A stretch of DNA of 64,000 nucleotides. Origin: Nocardioides sp. WS12. GTDB lineage: Bacteria; Actinomycetota; Actinomycetes; Propionibacteriales; Nocardioidaceae. A model generated the notes under the pieces. It did not search any database. It was not told the DNA's origin and saw only the letters and a program-made list of their open reading frames with translations. Both the position numbers and the translations under genes were made by a program. Shown here in pieces: positions 1-7,829 of the stretch. How positions within the stretch are numbered: the stretch's first letter is position 1; the number at the start of each line of letters is the position of its first letter. The stretch spans positions 3,038,001-3,102,000 of the forward strand of contig NZ_CP053928.1 of NCBI RefSeq assembly GCF_014108865.1, given 5' to 3'.

Positions 1-134
1 GTCCCTCGCGGGAGTACACCGGACAGACACTGCTCGACGTGGACGTCCTGCGGGCAGCCGGCGTCTCCGACTTTGCCGCGTACGGCGGCACGGGTGATCT
101 GGAGTACGACATCTTCGTGGACGCGCCCCGATGA
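1..134 (+). CDS. 3' end of an unidentified protein (partial)
   Basis: The window opens inside a reading frame whose codons start at position 3 and which ends with TGA at 132-134. About 43 C-terminal residues are visible, ending in DIFVDAPR. The stop overlaps the ATG of the next gene by four bases (ATGA), so the two are very likely cotranscribed. The fragment is too short for me to place in a family. The PaaI-type neighbour makes a phenylacetate or acyl-CoA pathway gene possible, but nothing in these residues proves it. Confidence 0.7.
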   Translation, partial: PSREYTGQTLLDVDVLRAAGVSDFAAYGGTGDLEYDIFVDAPR

Positions 135-508
135 GCACGCCCCGCACCGATGCCTACGCGGCCTTCCTCGGGGTCGACGTGATCGGCCACGGCGGTGGTC
201 GTGCCGAGGCCACGGTCGTCGTGTCGGAGGACCACCTCAACCCGCACGGTACGGCGCACGGGTCGTTCCTGTTCTCCCTCGCCGGCATTGCACTGGCCGC
301 TGCGGCGAACGACGACGAGCATTCGGGCGTCGTCAGCGCGGTGCAGATCGACTACCTGCGACCGGCTCGACCGGGAGACGCCCTGGTTGCCCGTGCCGAG
401 CTGGCCGAGCGACTGACCAAGGAGGACCTCTTCGTCATCCGGGTCACCGATGGCGACGAACTGGTCGCGCGGGCCACCGGACGCGCGAACCGGCGCACGC
501 GCGCCTGA
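131..508 (+). CDS. paaI: PaaI-type hotdog-fold acyl-CoA thioesterase
   Basis: A 125-residue single-hotdog protein of the size usual for PaaI, which hydrolyses stray ring-hydroxylated phenylacetyl-CoA intermediates. The family motif is visible as NPHGTAHGSFLFSLAG around residues 36-55, keeping the Asn and the His-Gly of the active site. The aspartate that follows 'LA' in characterised PaaI proteins (LAD; Asp61 in E. coli) is glycine here. The start ATG overlaps the previous stop. Downstream it is convergent with the DUF3352 gene, with three bases between. The substrate is inferred from family only, and the Asp loss means activity may be altered. Confidence 0.75.
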   Translation: MSTPRTDAYAAFLGVDVIGHGGGRAEATVVVSEDHLNPHGTAHGSFLFSLAGIALAAAANDDEHSGVVSAVQIDYLRPARPGDALVARAELAERLTKEDLFVIRVTDGDELVARATGRANRRTRA

Positions 509-511
509 TCC

Positions 512-2440
512 TCAGTCCAGGTTGAGCCGCAACAGGAAGCGATGCTGGTCGCCGTCCTGGGTGACCGTGAGGCCGGCCGAGTCGAGCGACGTCAGTTCCT
601 TGCTGTCAGACGGTCCGGCGAGGTAATCCAGCCAGTTGCCTGCGTCGAAGTCCACGAACGCCACCGTGAGCGCGTTGTCGGCATCGGGCACGACGTTCGT
701 GAAGCGGTCCGCGTCGCCGAGGGTCTCCTCCGGATCGACCAGTTCTTCGAGGTAGGTCGCGTTGGGGCCGATCGCGACGCCGTCGGTGGTGCGCCGCGAC
801 TCGAGGAACTTGGCCGTGTCGGGGTCCAGCGTCGCGCGGAGCTTGGCCAAGGCGGCCTCGATGGCCGCCGGATCGCCGGTGACGCGAGCGGCGATCGGGA
901 AGGTCTCGGTCTTCTCCGAGTCGAGCGCCTTGCCGAAGCCGTCCTTCCCGGCGAAGGCAATCGCGTCGCCGCCGAGGGCTGCCAGGTCCTTCGGCGTGAG
1001 GCCCGTGGCCTTCTTGAAGTTGGCCAACAGGTCCGCTTCGGTTTCGCCCATCGCGAAGAAGCCACTGGAGTCCGTGACGGCCTTCTCGGCCCAACCTTCG
1101 GCGAACCCGCCACCGAAGGCCAGCGCGGTGTTCGCCGGAAGAGCGGTGATCACACGCTGGGCGTCGGCGCCGTCGTACCGTCCGGAGAATCCACTGATCA
1201 GGGGGTCGGCGATCGCTTCCAGTTCGAGGGAGCCGTCGTTGAAGCGCAGCACCCCGCCCAGACCGGAGAAGTCCCGGAGCGCCTTCCTCAGGTCGTCCGG
1301 TAGTTCGGGGCCGTCGAAGTTGAACTCCTCCTCGAGCTCTTCCTCGATCTCCTCGTCGTACTTCTCCTCGTAGAACGCTTCCATCTCGTCGTCGAGCTTC
1401 TTCTGCTCTGCGGGGGTCAGGTCGTCGTAGTGCTCCATCCGCTCGTTGAGCGCCTTCTCCTCCGGCGAGACCTCGGGGCGCCGCGCGGCGAAGAACGCTT
1501 CCATCTCGTCGTCGAGCTTCTTCTGCTCTGCGGGGGTCAGGTCGTCATACTTCTCCATGCGCTCGAAGAGCGCCTCCTCCTCCGGGGACGGCTCAGGGAA
1601 GCCCTCATCGGAACCGTCGTCGGAGTCCGCCACGGCGTAGGAGTGGTCGAGTCCCAGGACGTTCGTGAACGAAATGAGGCCACTGACCGGATCGGTCGCG
1701 CCCAGGGGAAACCCGAGAAGGATGAAGCCGATGAAGGGATCTTCGTCGACTGCCTCGAGCAGGGCCGGTCCGGCCTCCGGGGCTGCAAACAGGGTGACCA
1801 CGCCGGCCTCACCTGCAGCGCCAACGAGTTCGTTGTAGTCCTCGTCGCCGGCCAGCGTCGTCCGTGCTGCGCCCGCCTTGACCTCCCGCGCGATGTCATC
1901 GGACTCGGCCAGCACGGCCCAGCCGTCGGAGACGGCGAAGCCGAACTCGTCGCAACTATCGGCGATCTTCTTGAGCCCGGCCTCGGCCTTCCCGGAGTCG
2001 CCAATCTGTACGACGGCAACGACCTCCGGCTCGTCGAGCGGTACGACGGCCAACGCGGCCCGGTTGCCGGCCCAGTCCTCGATCTCGTCGAAGTCGATGT
2101 CGCAGCCACTCCCGCTCGCGGCTTCGTCGACGATCGATCGCCGCAGGTCTTCCTGGCCGCCGAGCTTCAGCTCCTTCTTCAGGCCGGGGAACTTGCGCAG
2201 CGCGTCGAAGGCGGCGACCTTCTGACCGCCGGGCGGGTCCAGGTCGACCGCGACGTAGGCGAGGGTGTTGCCCGGCAGCGCCTCCGCGGGCTGCGGTCCT
2301 TGTGCGGCCCAGACCTGCAACGCCCAGGCGCCGACGCCGACGACGGAGCCGACTCCCACGACGCCCGCGACAGCAGCAGCGCGACGGCGCGGCTTCTTCT
2401 CGACGGCCGGGGGAACGGGGACGGCATCGGCAAGGCTCAC
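512..2440 (-). CDS. DUF3352 domain membrane-anchored protein with internal tandem repeat
   Basis: A 642-residue protein of unknown function, recognised from the DUF3352 signature after the anchor (ALPGNTLAYVAVDLDPPGG, then KVAAFDALRKFPG). A short basic N-terminus (KKPRRRAA) precedes one transmembrane segment at about residues 20-46, so the bulk should lie outside the membrane. About halfway there is an acidic, highly charged insert made of two near-identical 40-residue units (each with DDLTPAEQKKLDDEMEAF), followed by a poly-Glu stretch. These units are a recent tandem duplication at DNA level. The C-terminal part resumes the beta-rich DUF3352 pattern. No catalytic motif is visible. Confidence 0.75.
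   Translation of the reverse strand: MSLADAVPVPPAVEKKPRRRAAAVAGVVGVGSVVGVGAWALQVWAAQGPQPAEALPGNTLAYVAVDLDPPGGQKVAAFDALRKFPGLKKELKLGGQEDLRRSIVDEAASGSGCDIDFDEIEDWAGNRAALAVVPLDEPEVVAVVQIGDSGKAEAGLKKIADSCDEFGFAVSDGWAVLAESDDIAREVKAGAARTTLAGDEDYNELVGAAGEAGVVTLFAAPEAGPALLEAVDEDPFIGFILLGFPLGATDPVSGLISFTNVLGLDHSYAVADSDDGSDEGFPEPSPEEEALFERMEKYDDLTPAEQKKLDDEMEAFFAARRPEVSPEEKALNERMEHYDDLTPAEQKKLDDEMEAFYEEKYDEEIEEELEEEFNFDGPELPDDLRKALRDFSGLGGVLRFNDGSLELEAIADPLISGFSGRYDGADAQRVITALPANTALAFGGGFAEGWAEKAVTDSSGFFAMGETEADLLANFKKATGLTPKDLAALGGDAIAFAGKDGFGKALDSEKTETFPIAARVTGDPAAIEAALAKLRATLDPDTAKFLESRRTTDGVAIGPNATYLEELVDPEETLGDADRFTNVVPDADNALTVAFVDFDAGNWLDYLAGPSDSKELTSLDSAGLTVTQDGDQHRFLLRLNLD
1372..1546 (-). repeat. 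120-bp tandem duplication inside the DUF3352 gene
   Basis: The 55 bases at 1372-1426 are identical to those at 1492-1546, with a period of exactly 120 bases (40 codons). Flanking bases in each unit are still similar. The reading frame is preserved across both copies. The high identity at synonymous positions points to a recent duplication, not conserved protein structure alone. Confidence 0.9.
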
Positions 2441-2602
2441 CGGGCGAACCTAAGGGATTCGCCCTTGCCCCACGGCCGATTGGGTAAAGACCTGCCCCTG
2501 ATGGCCGGAGACATTTTGCCTTCCGGGTCATGGTGGCCGTCGACGTGTCGCTGCTAACTTCCGGGAACTCCCATCTCGGGGAGCCTTAGGAAGGGATGTC
2601 TC

Positions 2603-3256
2603 GTGGTTCGAAAGGCGAAGCAGATCGGCATCGCTGCGGCGATGATTCTGGCAACACTTCTTGTGCCGGCGCAGGCGGCGTATGCGGCCGACGGTTGCGG
2701 GGAAGGCTGGTTCAAGCAGTCGGACGGCTATCTGGAGAAGGACGACCCCTGGCAGGGCACTGGCTCCCACAACGCCTGGATCTACCACTCGGGCAAGGTG
2801 CGTTTCTGCACTGATGACGACACCTTCAACAACGATGAGAACAGGCGGGCGCTCATCGGCTACCCGAGCGACTCCTACCCGTTCGAGAGCTGGGTCTTCA
2901 AGAACGGGACCTATACCAAGTTCTGCGTCAAGCAGACCGTCAAGGCACACATGACCGGAATTGAGAGTTCGACCTCCTGGACCCTCGGTGGCTCGGTCTC
3001 GAAGAGTTCCGCGGGGGTGAGCTACTCGTACAGCGCGACGTACGACACCCTCACCCTGACTGTCGCCAAGACCGCAACCTGCAGCACCAGTGCCAGCCAG
3101 ATCGTTGCTCGTACGAGCGGGATCACCCTCACGGCTGACGACGAAACGGGCGTGGTCGACTGGGTCCAGCTCACCACGACGCTCACCACCGAGTACTGGG
3201 TCAACGGAACCAAGTACGTCCAGAATCACAGCCTGGTCGAGAACGACTACAGCTGA
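2603..3256 (+). CDS. secreted protein of unknown function
   Basis: A 217-residue protein with a clear signal peptide: basic start VRKAK, hydrophobic core IGIAAAMILATLLV, and an AYA-AD type cleavage site near residue 29. The GTG start is chosen because AGGAAGGGA lies just upstream at 2588-2596 and the signal peptide follows directly. The mature part is rich in Thr, Ser and Tyr, predicted beta-rich, with four to five cysteines and no family I recognise. Its last ten bases overlap the convergent metallohydrolase gene. Nothing around it indicates a role. Confidence 0.75.
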   Translation: MVRKAKQIGIAAAMILATLLVPAQAAYAADGCGEGWFKQSDGYLEKDDPWQGTGSHNAWIYHSGKVRFCTDDDTFNNDENRRALIGYPSDSYPFESWVFKNGTYTKFCVKQTVKAHMTGIESSTSWTLGGSVSKSSAGVSYSYSATYDTLTLTVAKTATCSTSASQIVARTSGITLTADDETGVVDWVQLTTTLTTEYWVNGTKYVQNHSLVENDYS

Positions 3257-4587
3257 TTCTCGAGCGCTCGCTCGGTTCCGAGCCGGGCTCTCGCCGCCGC
3301 CTTGATGCCGGCGTCGCGAGAGCCCGGTGCGGCGTGCACCGCCGACGCGGTGCCCTTCCACGTACCGCGGATGCCGTGGTCGCGCCGCATCAACGCGAAA
3401 TAGTCGACGACCTCGACCTCCTTGGCACGCAGCGCGAGTTCGGTGGAGGTGGACGCTACGGGAGCCGCGACGTCGGCCTTGATCGCGGCCGCGCGGGCGA
3501 GGTCGCGAGCTGCCTTCAGGCGCTCGCCGACGTGGTCGGCCCACGCTTCGTAGAACGCCGCACGCGCGGTCGAACCGTGTACGGGCTGGAGCTCCCAGCG
3601 TCGTCGACGGCCGTTCCAGACCTCACGGGTGTCGGCCTTGTGCGCGCCCGAACGCAGGTGGGCGTCGCCGTCGGTGACCATCTGGGTGACGAGGGAGGCG
3701 TAGAGCGCCTTCACGATCGAGATGTCAGACGGGAAGCCGTAGAGCGTGACCCGGGTATTGCTCGTGTAGATCGCGACGCGCACATCGTTGGCCTGGGCGA
3801 TCTCCAGCATCAACCGGACATAGCGGGCGAGTGAGCGCTTGCCGGTCTCGCCGATGAGCACCGTTTCCCACGAGGGGTCCTCGCGCCGTTCCTCGATGCT
3901 CGCGGTCGCGCGGGCCACGGCCAGCGCGATCTGGTGGCGGGTGGCCAGCGCCTGCGCCTTGGTGAAGAACGCGTCGCGCTCGGCGGTGTTGGACGTCCGC
4001 TCGGCCTGGCGCAACAACCGACCGATCCGCAGCAGGGTGCGGTCCTCGTCATCGACCCCGGTGTCGAGCCCGTTGAGCCGGTAGGCCGTGTGCAGCAGGT
4101 CGGCCAGCACTGGCATCCCGATGTCCTCGAGCAGGCGCAGGAAGGTCGTCCGGAAGTCCTTGTCGTGGCCGGCGCCGCCGCGGAGGTGGTGCGCCACTTC
4201 ATGGAGTACGACGGCAGCCCGGAGCGACCACGCGCCGCCGACCTCGCGCGGCGGAATGGCCATCACTCCCCGCAGGGGCAGCTCATCGCGTTCGTAGTGG
4301 GCCTGCCGGTGACCGCGCCGGGCGCGGACCGCGATCGGCACTCCGGCGAGATCGAGCCCGGAACCGTCGTCGTACCGGCTCTCGGCGGTACGCAGGTGCG
4401 CGAGCACCCGGTCGACGAACTCCTGGACATGGCCGGGGTCGGTGAACCGGGGCTCGGTCTCGGGCTCGAACTCCCTGGGCGCGCTGCCGACCTGGATCCG
4501 CAACGGCTCGCCGGGGCGACGACTCGCTTCATCGAGCCAGCTCGCGAACAGGTCTTCCGCGGCGTAGACGTCCCGGGTGTCAGGCAT
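3247..4587 (-). CDS. TIGR04338-type metallohydrolase fused to a DUF2786 region
   Basis: A 446-residue cytosolic protein. The N-terminal third carries a zinc-metalloprotease-like HEVAHH at residues 129-134, with a further His at 141 (GHDKDF) as possible third ligand. This is the pattern of the actinobacterial TIGR04338 putative metallohydrolases. It is followed from about residue 165 by a DUF2786-like region (RIGRLLRQAERTSNTAERDAF) and a longer C-terminal part. Single-domain TIGR04338 proteins are much shorter, so this is a fusion. Substrate unknown. The gene sits 12 bases after the transferase gene on the same strand and is probably cotranscribed with it. Confidence 0.7.
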   Translation of the reverse strand: MPDTRDVYAAEDLFASWLDEASRRPGEPLRIQVGSAPREFEPETEPRFTDPGHVQEFVDRVLAHLRTAESRYDDGSGLDLAGVPIAVRARRGHRQAHYERDELPLRGVMAIPPREVGGAWSLRAAVVLHEVAHHLRGGAGHDKDFRTTFLRLLEDIGMPVLADLLHTAYRLNGLDTGVDDEDRTLLRIGRLLRQAERTSNTAERDAFFTKAQALATRHQIALAVARATASIEERREDPSWETVLIGETGKRSLARYVRLMLEIAQANDVRVAIYTSNTRVTLYGFPSDISIVKALYASLVTQMVTDGDAHLRSGAHKADTREVWNGRRRRWELQPVHGSTARAAFYEAWADHVGERLKAARDLARAAAIKADVAAPVASTSTELALRAKEVEVVDYFALMRRDHGIRGTWKGTASAVHAAPGSRDAGIKAAARARLGTERALENQL

Positions 4588-4599
4588 GGAGCAAGGTTG

Positions 4600-5730
4600 T
4601 CAGGCGGCGCCGACAACCGCCGATCCCTGGTGGGTGTCGCGGATGTGGACGAGCTCGGTGATGGACTCGACGAAGCGCACCGTGCTGTCGCCGACGCCGT
4701 TGTCGTCGAAGTAGTGGTGGCGCATCGCGGCACGTGCGATCCGGTGCTCGTCGTGGTCGAGACGGTCGGTGAGCAGGTCGGTCAGCTCGGCCAGGTTGTC
4801 GACGTCGAGGACGTCGGCGCACCGGCTGACCGGCACTTCCTGGCGCAACCGCTCGGCGTCGTGGTGCCGGTCGGTGATCATGATCGGCTTGTCGGTCTGG
4901 AGGTACAGCCAGTCGAGGCCGACCGAGGACACGTCGGTGATCATCGCGTCGCAGCCGGGGAAGACGGCCAGGATGTCGCCCTGCCAGATGGCGGCGTGGC
5001 CGGCCTCCGGGTCGTTCTCGTTGGCCCGCTCGATCAGGTCGAGGATCGCCTGGTGTCCCTCGCGGATGGCCGGGGTCAGACTCGAGGTGATCTTCGGGTG
5101 CGGCTTGTAGACCAGCCGCACGTCGTCAACAGCCAGCGCGGACGCGACGATCTCGGCACCGAAGACGTCGACCGACGTGTAGTCGTTGTACTCCGCGTCG
5201 CCCTCCCACGTCGGGGCGTAGAGGACGGTGCGCCGCTCGCTGCGGGGGAGCAGGGGAGCGGGGCGCAGGTCGAGCTGCGGCCGGCCGATCCGGACCAAGC
5301 GGGACTCGTCGAGCTCCATCAGGGCGGCGCGGTGGCGCTGAACGGCGGCTTCGCCGGCGACGAAGACGCGGTCATAGGCCTTCGCGTTGTTCGAGACCAT
5401 CGAGTGCTTGTCGCTCTCGCCGTGGTTGATGTGGACGTGCAGCATCCGACCATCGAGCAGCGAGTTGAAGTTCCACATCGAGTTGTTGCAGTACACGACG
5501 ACCTTGGCGTCCAGGTCGTCGTACAACTGGGCGAGGTCGGCAAAGCCCGGCGCGAAGTACACCGGGAGCGAGGTCCGCTCCTCCACGATCGCCTGGGTCT
5601 CCGCATTCCGGGTCAGGATGCCGACCGGGTGGGACGCATCGAGCCGCTCCAGCACGGGAATCCACTGCAGGAGCTGGTAGACCCGGGTCGGGTCGTCGGC
5701 GAAGTAGGCGATGACGTGGGGTTGCTGCAC
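4600..5730 (-). CDS. CDP-glycerol glycerophosphotransferase-like (TagB/TagF) protein
   Basis: A 376-residue protein resembling the TagB/TagF family, which transfers glycerol-phosphate or related units in wall teichoic acid and glycopolymer synthesis. Seen in the sequence are the GT-B-like start HVIAYFADDPTRVYQLL, NHGESDKHSM, VLYAPTWEGD, YKPHPK, and MITDVSSVGLDWLYLQTDKP. YAPTW, the HPK motif and the D-S-S type motif are hallmarks of the family. No membrane segment is seen, so peripheral membrane association is inferred. It lies upstream of the metallohydrolase gene and divergent from the acyltransferase gene, which fits a cell-surface polymer role. The exact acceptor cannot be read from the sequence. 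Confidence 0.75.
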   Translation of the reverse strand: MQQPHVIAYFADDPTRVYQLLQWIPVLERLDASHPVGILTRNAETQAIVEERTSLPVYFAPGFADLAQLYDDLDAKVVVYCNNSMWNFNSLLDGRMLHVHINHGESDKHSMVSNNAKAYDRVFVAGEAAVQRHRAALMELDESRLVRIGRPQLDLRPAPLLPRSERRTVLYAPTWEGDAEYNDYTSVDVFGAEIVASALAVDDVRLVYKPHPKITSSLTPAIREGHQAILDLIERANENDPEAGHAAIWQGDILAVFPGCDAMITDVSSVGLDWLYLQTDKPIMITDRHHDAERLRQEVPVSRCADVLDVDNLAELTDLLTDRLDHDEHRIARAAMRHHYFDDNGVGDSTVRFVESITELVHIRDTHQGSAVVGAA

Positions 5731-5810
5731 CAGCCGATGTTACGGCCCGAAACGGTGCTGGAACGAACCGGCGACCCCTCCTCAATGTTGCGTTTGGGTA
5801 ACCTCGCCCG

Positions 5811-6479
5811 GTGCCTCTCGTCCGGTTGCCTTCGCGCCGCCTCCTGAACCGTTCCGTCCACGCTGTCTGGCGGTGGGTCGAGCAGGTCGGCGACGTCGCG
5901 CCGGGCACCGATCTGGCCGATGGCTTCGGGCGTTTCGGCCGCGGAAGTTGCCTCGGGTTCCCCATCGCGACCCTGTACGGCGCCAGCGCGATCCACATCG
6001 GCGAGGACACCCTGGTCGGCCGGTTCGCCACCCTCTCGGTCGGCTACGGACCGACCCAGACCGTGTTGCCCCACCGGGCCCTGGTGGTCGGCGACCGCTG
6101 CGTCCTCGGTGCCCGGATCTGCGTCACGGCGCACGAGTCGATCACGATCGGCGACGACGTCTGGTTCGGACAGGACGTGTTCATCTCGGACGCCAGCCAC
6201 GGCTACCAGGACCCCGACGTCCCGGTGGGCCAGCAGTTCGGCGCGCACCAGCCCGTCAGCATTGGCTCCGGGTCCTGGATCGGGCACGGCGCGATCATTC
6301 TTCCCGGCGCCACCATCGGACGGAACTGCGTCGTGGCGGCCGGTTCGGTGGTCCGCGGCATCGTCGAGGACCACACCGTGGTGGGTGGCGTGCCTGCCCG
6401 CGTCATCAGGCGACTCGAGCCGGGCGTTGGCTGGGTCACGCCGACCGCTAAGGTGGAGGCTTCCCGCCCCGCTCCGTGA
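5811..6479 (+). CDS. hexapeptide-repeat (left-handed beta-helix) acyltransferase
   Basis: A 222-residue acyltransferase. Imperfect hexapeptide turns are visible through residues 55-190 (for example IGEDTLVGRFATL, VVGDRCVLGARI, ITIGDDVWFGQDVFI, IGSGSWIGHGAIILPGATIG). The VGGVPARVI ending is usual for maltose/galactoside O-acetyltransferase-like enzymes. The catalytic His probably lies in DASHGYQDP. The start is GTG. It is divergent from the TagB/TagF-like gene and nine bases before the CNNM gene. Decoration of surface polysaccharide or a lipid-linked sugar is inferred from context. Confidence 0.75.
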   Translation: MPLVRLPSRRLLNRSVHAVWRWVEQVGDVAPGTDLADGFGRFGRGSCLGFPIATLYGASAIHIGEDTLVGRFATLSVGYGPTQTVLPHRALVVGDRCVLGARICVTAHESITIGDDVWFGQDVFISDASHGYQDPDVPVGQQFGAHQPVSIGSGSWIGHGAIILPGATIGRNCVVAAGSVVRGIVEDHTVVGGVPARVIRRLEPGVGWVTPTAKVEASRPAP

Positions 6480-6488
6480 AGGACCCTG

Positions 6489-7829
6489 ATGACCGCCTGG
6501 CTGTTGCTGGGACTTGCCATCCTCCTGATCGTGGCGTGCGGCCTCTTCGTTGCCGCCGAGTTCGCGTTCGTGACCGTGGACCGCAGCCAGGTCGACCGCG
6601 CTGCCGACGAGGGCGACCACTCGGCCATCGGCGTGCAGAAGGCGCTGCGCTCGCTGTCGACGCAGTTGTCCGGCGCGCAGGTCGGCATCACGATCACCAA
6701 CCTCGCCATCGGATTCCTGGCTGAGCCAGCCATTGCCGAACTCCTGCGCGGGCCACTGGAGAGTGCAGGAGTCTCTGACGGTGCCGTGCGTCCGGTTGCC
6801 GTCGGCACGGCGCTCGTGCTCAGCACCTTCTTCACGATGCTCATCGGTGAACTGGTCCCGAAGAACGTCGCGATCGCACTGCCGATGACCACCGCCCGGC
6901 TGACCCAGCGCCCGATGCGGGCCTTCACTGCCGCGGCCGGCGGTCCGATCAGGGTCCTCAACGGCAGCGCCAACGCCATCGTCCGCCGGCTCGGCGTCGA
7001 ACCGCAGGAGGAGTTGCGCTCCGCCCGCAGTTCGACCGAGCTCGCCTCGCTGATCCAGCGTTCCGCTCACGAAGGCACCCTCGACGCCGACACTGCCGAA
7101 CTGATGGAGCGCTCGGTCGAGTTCGGCACGCGTACGGCCGGCGAGATCATGACGCCCAGGGTGCGCACCCGCTCGCTGGAGGCCAACGATCGCGCCAGCG
7201 CCGTCATCGCGCTGGCCCGCGAGTCCGGCAACTCCCGGTTCCCTGTGCTCGACGAGTCCGATGCCGTCGTCGGCACCGTGCACGTCAAGAACGCCGTCGC
7301 CCTGCCGCTGCACGAACGCGCGACCACCAAGGTCAAGCACCTGATGGTCCGACCGATCGTCGTGCCCGATTCCCTGCGCCTGGACCCGTTGATGGCCCTG
7401 CTGCGCGCCGACGGCTTCCAGATGGCCATTGTCCTCGACGAGTACGGCGACCACGCCGGGATCGTGACGCTGGAGGACGTGATCGAGGAGATCGTCGGCG
7501 ACATCGCCGACGAGCACGATCGCCTCGGTAGTCGTGGCCGCCTGCGCCGCGACGGCACCTGGTCACTCTCTGGCCTGCTGCGCCCCGACGAGGTCGAGGA
7601 CCTCACCGGCGTCGAACTGCCGGAGGGCGAGGACTACGACACCGTCGCCGGCCTCGTGCTGCAGGTGCTCGGCCGGATCCCGTCCTCGGGCGACCAGGCC
7701 GTCGTACCGCTGGGACATGAGGGTGAGGACGACGAGGAGCCGGCCCGTCAGGCCGTGCTGACCGTCGACCACATGGACGGTTTGCGGATCGACCGGATCT
7801 CGATGCGCGTGGAGGTCGTCGATGAGTGA
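6489..7829 (+). CDS. hemolysin-family CNNM/CorC membrane protein, first of a pair
   Basis: A 446-residue protein with the standard order of this family: an N-terminal DUF21 (CNNM) membrane domain of about four helices (residues 1-190, with VAAEFAFVTVDRSQV and GELVPKNVAI), two CBS domains (about 215-335, including GEIMTPRVR and FQMAIVLDEYGDHAG), and a C-terminal CorC/HlyC domain. The family is linked to divalent-cation (Mg2+/Co2+) transport or homeostasis; hemolysis is a historical name. Its last eight bases overlap the next paralogue, so the pair is translated from one message. The pair corresponds to Rv1842c/Rv1841c, which also sit near gcvB in M. tuberculosis. Confidence 0.85.
   Translation: MTAWLLLGLAILLIVACGLFVAAEFAFVTVDRSQVDRAADEGDHSAIGVQKALRSLSTQLSGAQVGITITNLAIGFLAEPAIAELLRGPLESAGVSDGAVRPVAVGTALVLSTFFTMLIGELVPKNVAIALPMTTARLTQRPMRAFTAAAGGPIRVLNGSANAIVRRLGVEPQEELRSARSSTELASLIQRSAHEGTLDADTAELMERSVEFGTRTAGEIMTPRVRTRSLEANDRASAVIALARESGNSRFPVLDESDAVVGTVHVKNAVALPLHERATTKVKHLMVRPIVVPDSLRLDPLMALLRADGFQMAIVLDEYGDHAGIVTLEDVIEEIVGDIADEHDRLGSRGRLRRDGTWSLSGLLRPDEVEDLTGVELPEGEDYDTVAGLVLQVLGRIPSSGDQAVVPLGHEGEDDEEPARQAVLTVDHMDGLRIDRISMRVEVVDE

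Noticed and set aside
1..134. Identification of the first partial gene as paaZ or another phenylacetate gene
   Set aside because: Only the next gene's PaaI type suggests it; the 43 visible residues carry no diagnostic motif.
1430..2557. Long open frame on the + strand opposite the DUF3352 gene
   Set aside because: It is a shadow produced by the high GC content; the minus-strand frame has the domain, the membrane anchor and the codon bias.
3934..5847. 637-codon + frame opposite the metallohydrolase and TagB/TagF-like genes
   Set aside because: It crosses two well-supported minus-strand genes, has no domain and is rich in Val/Arg/Gly as expected for an antisense frame.
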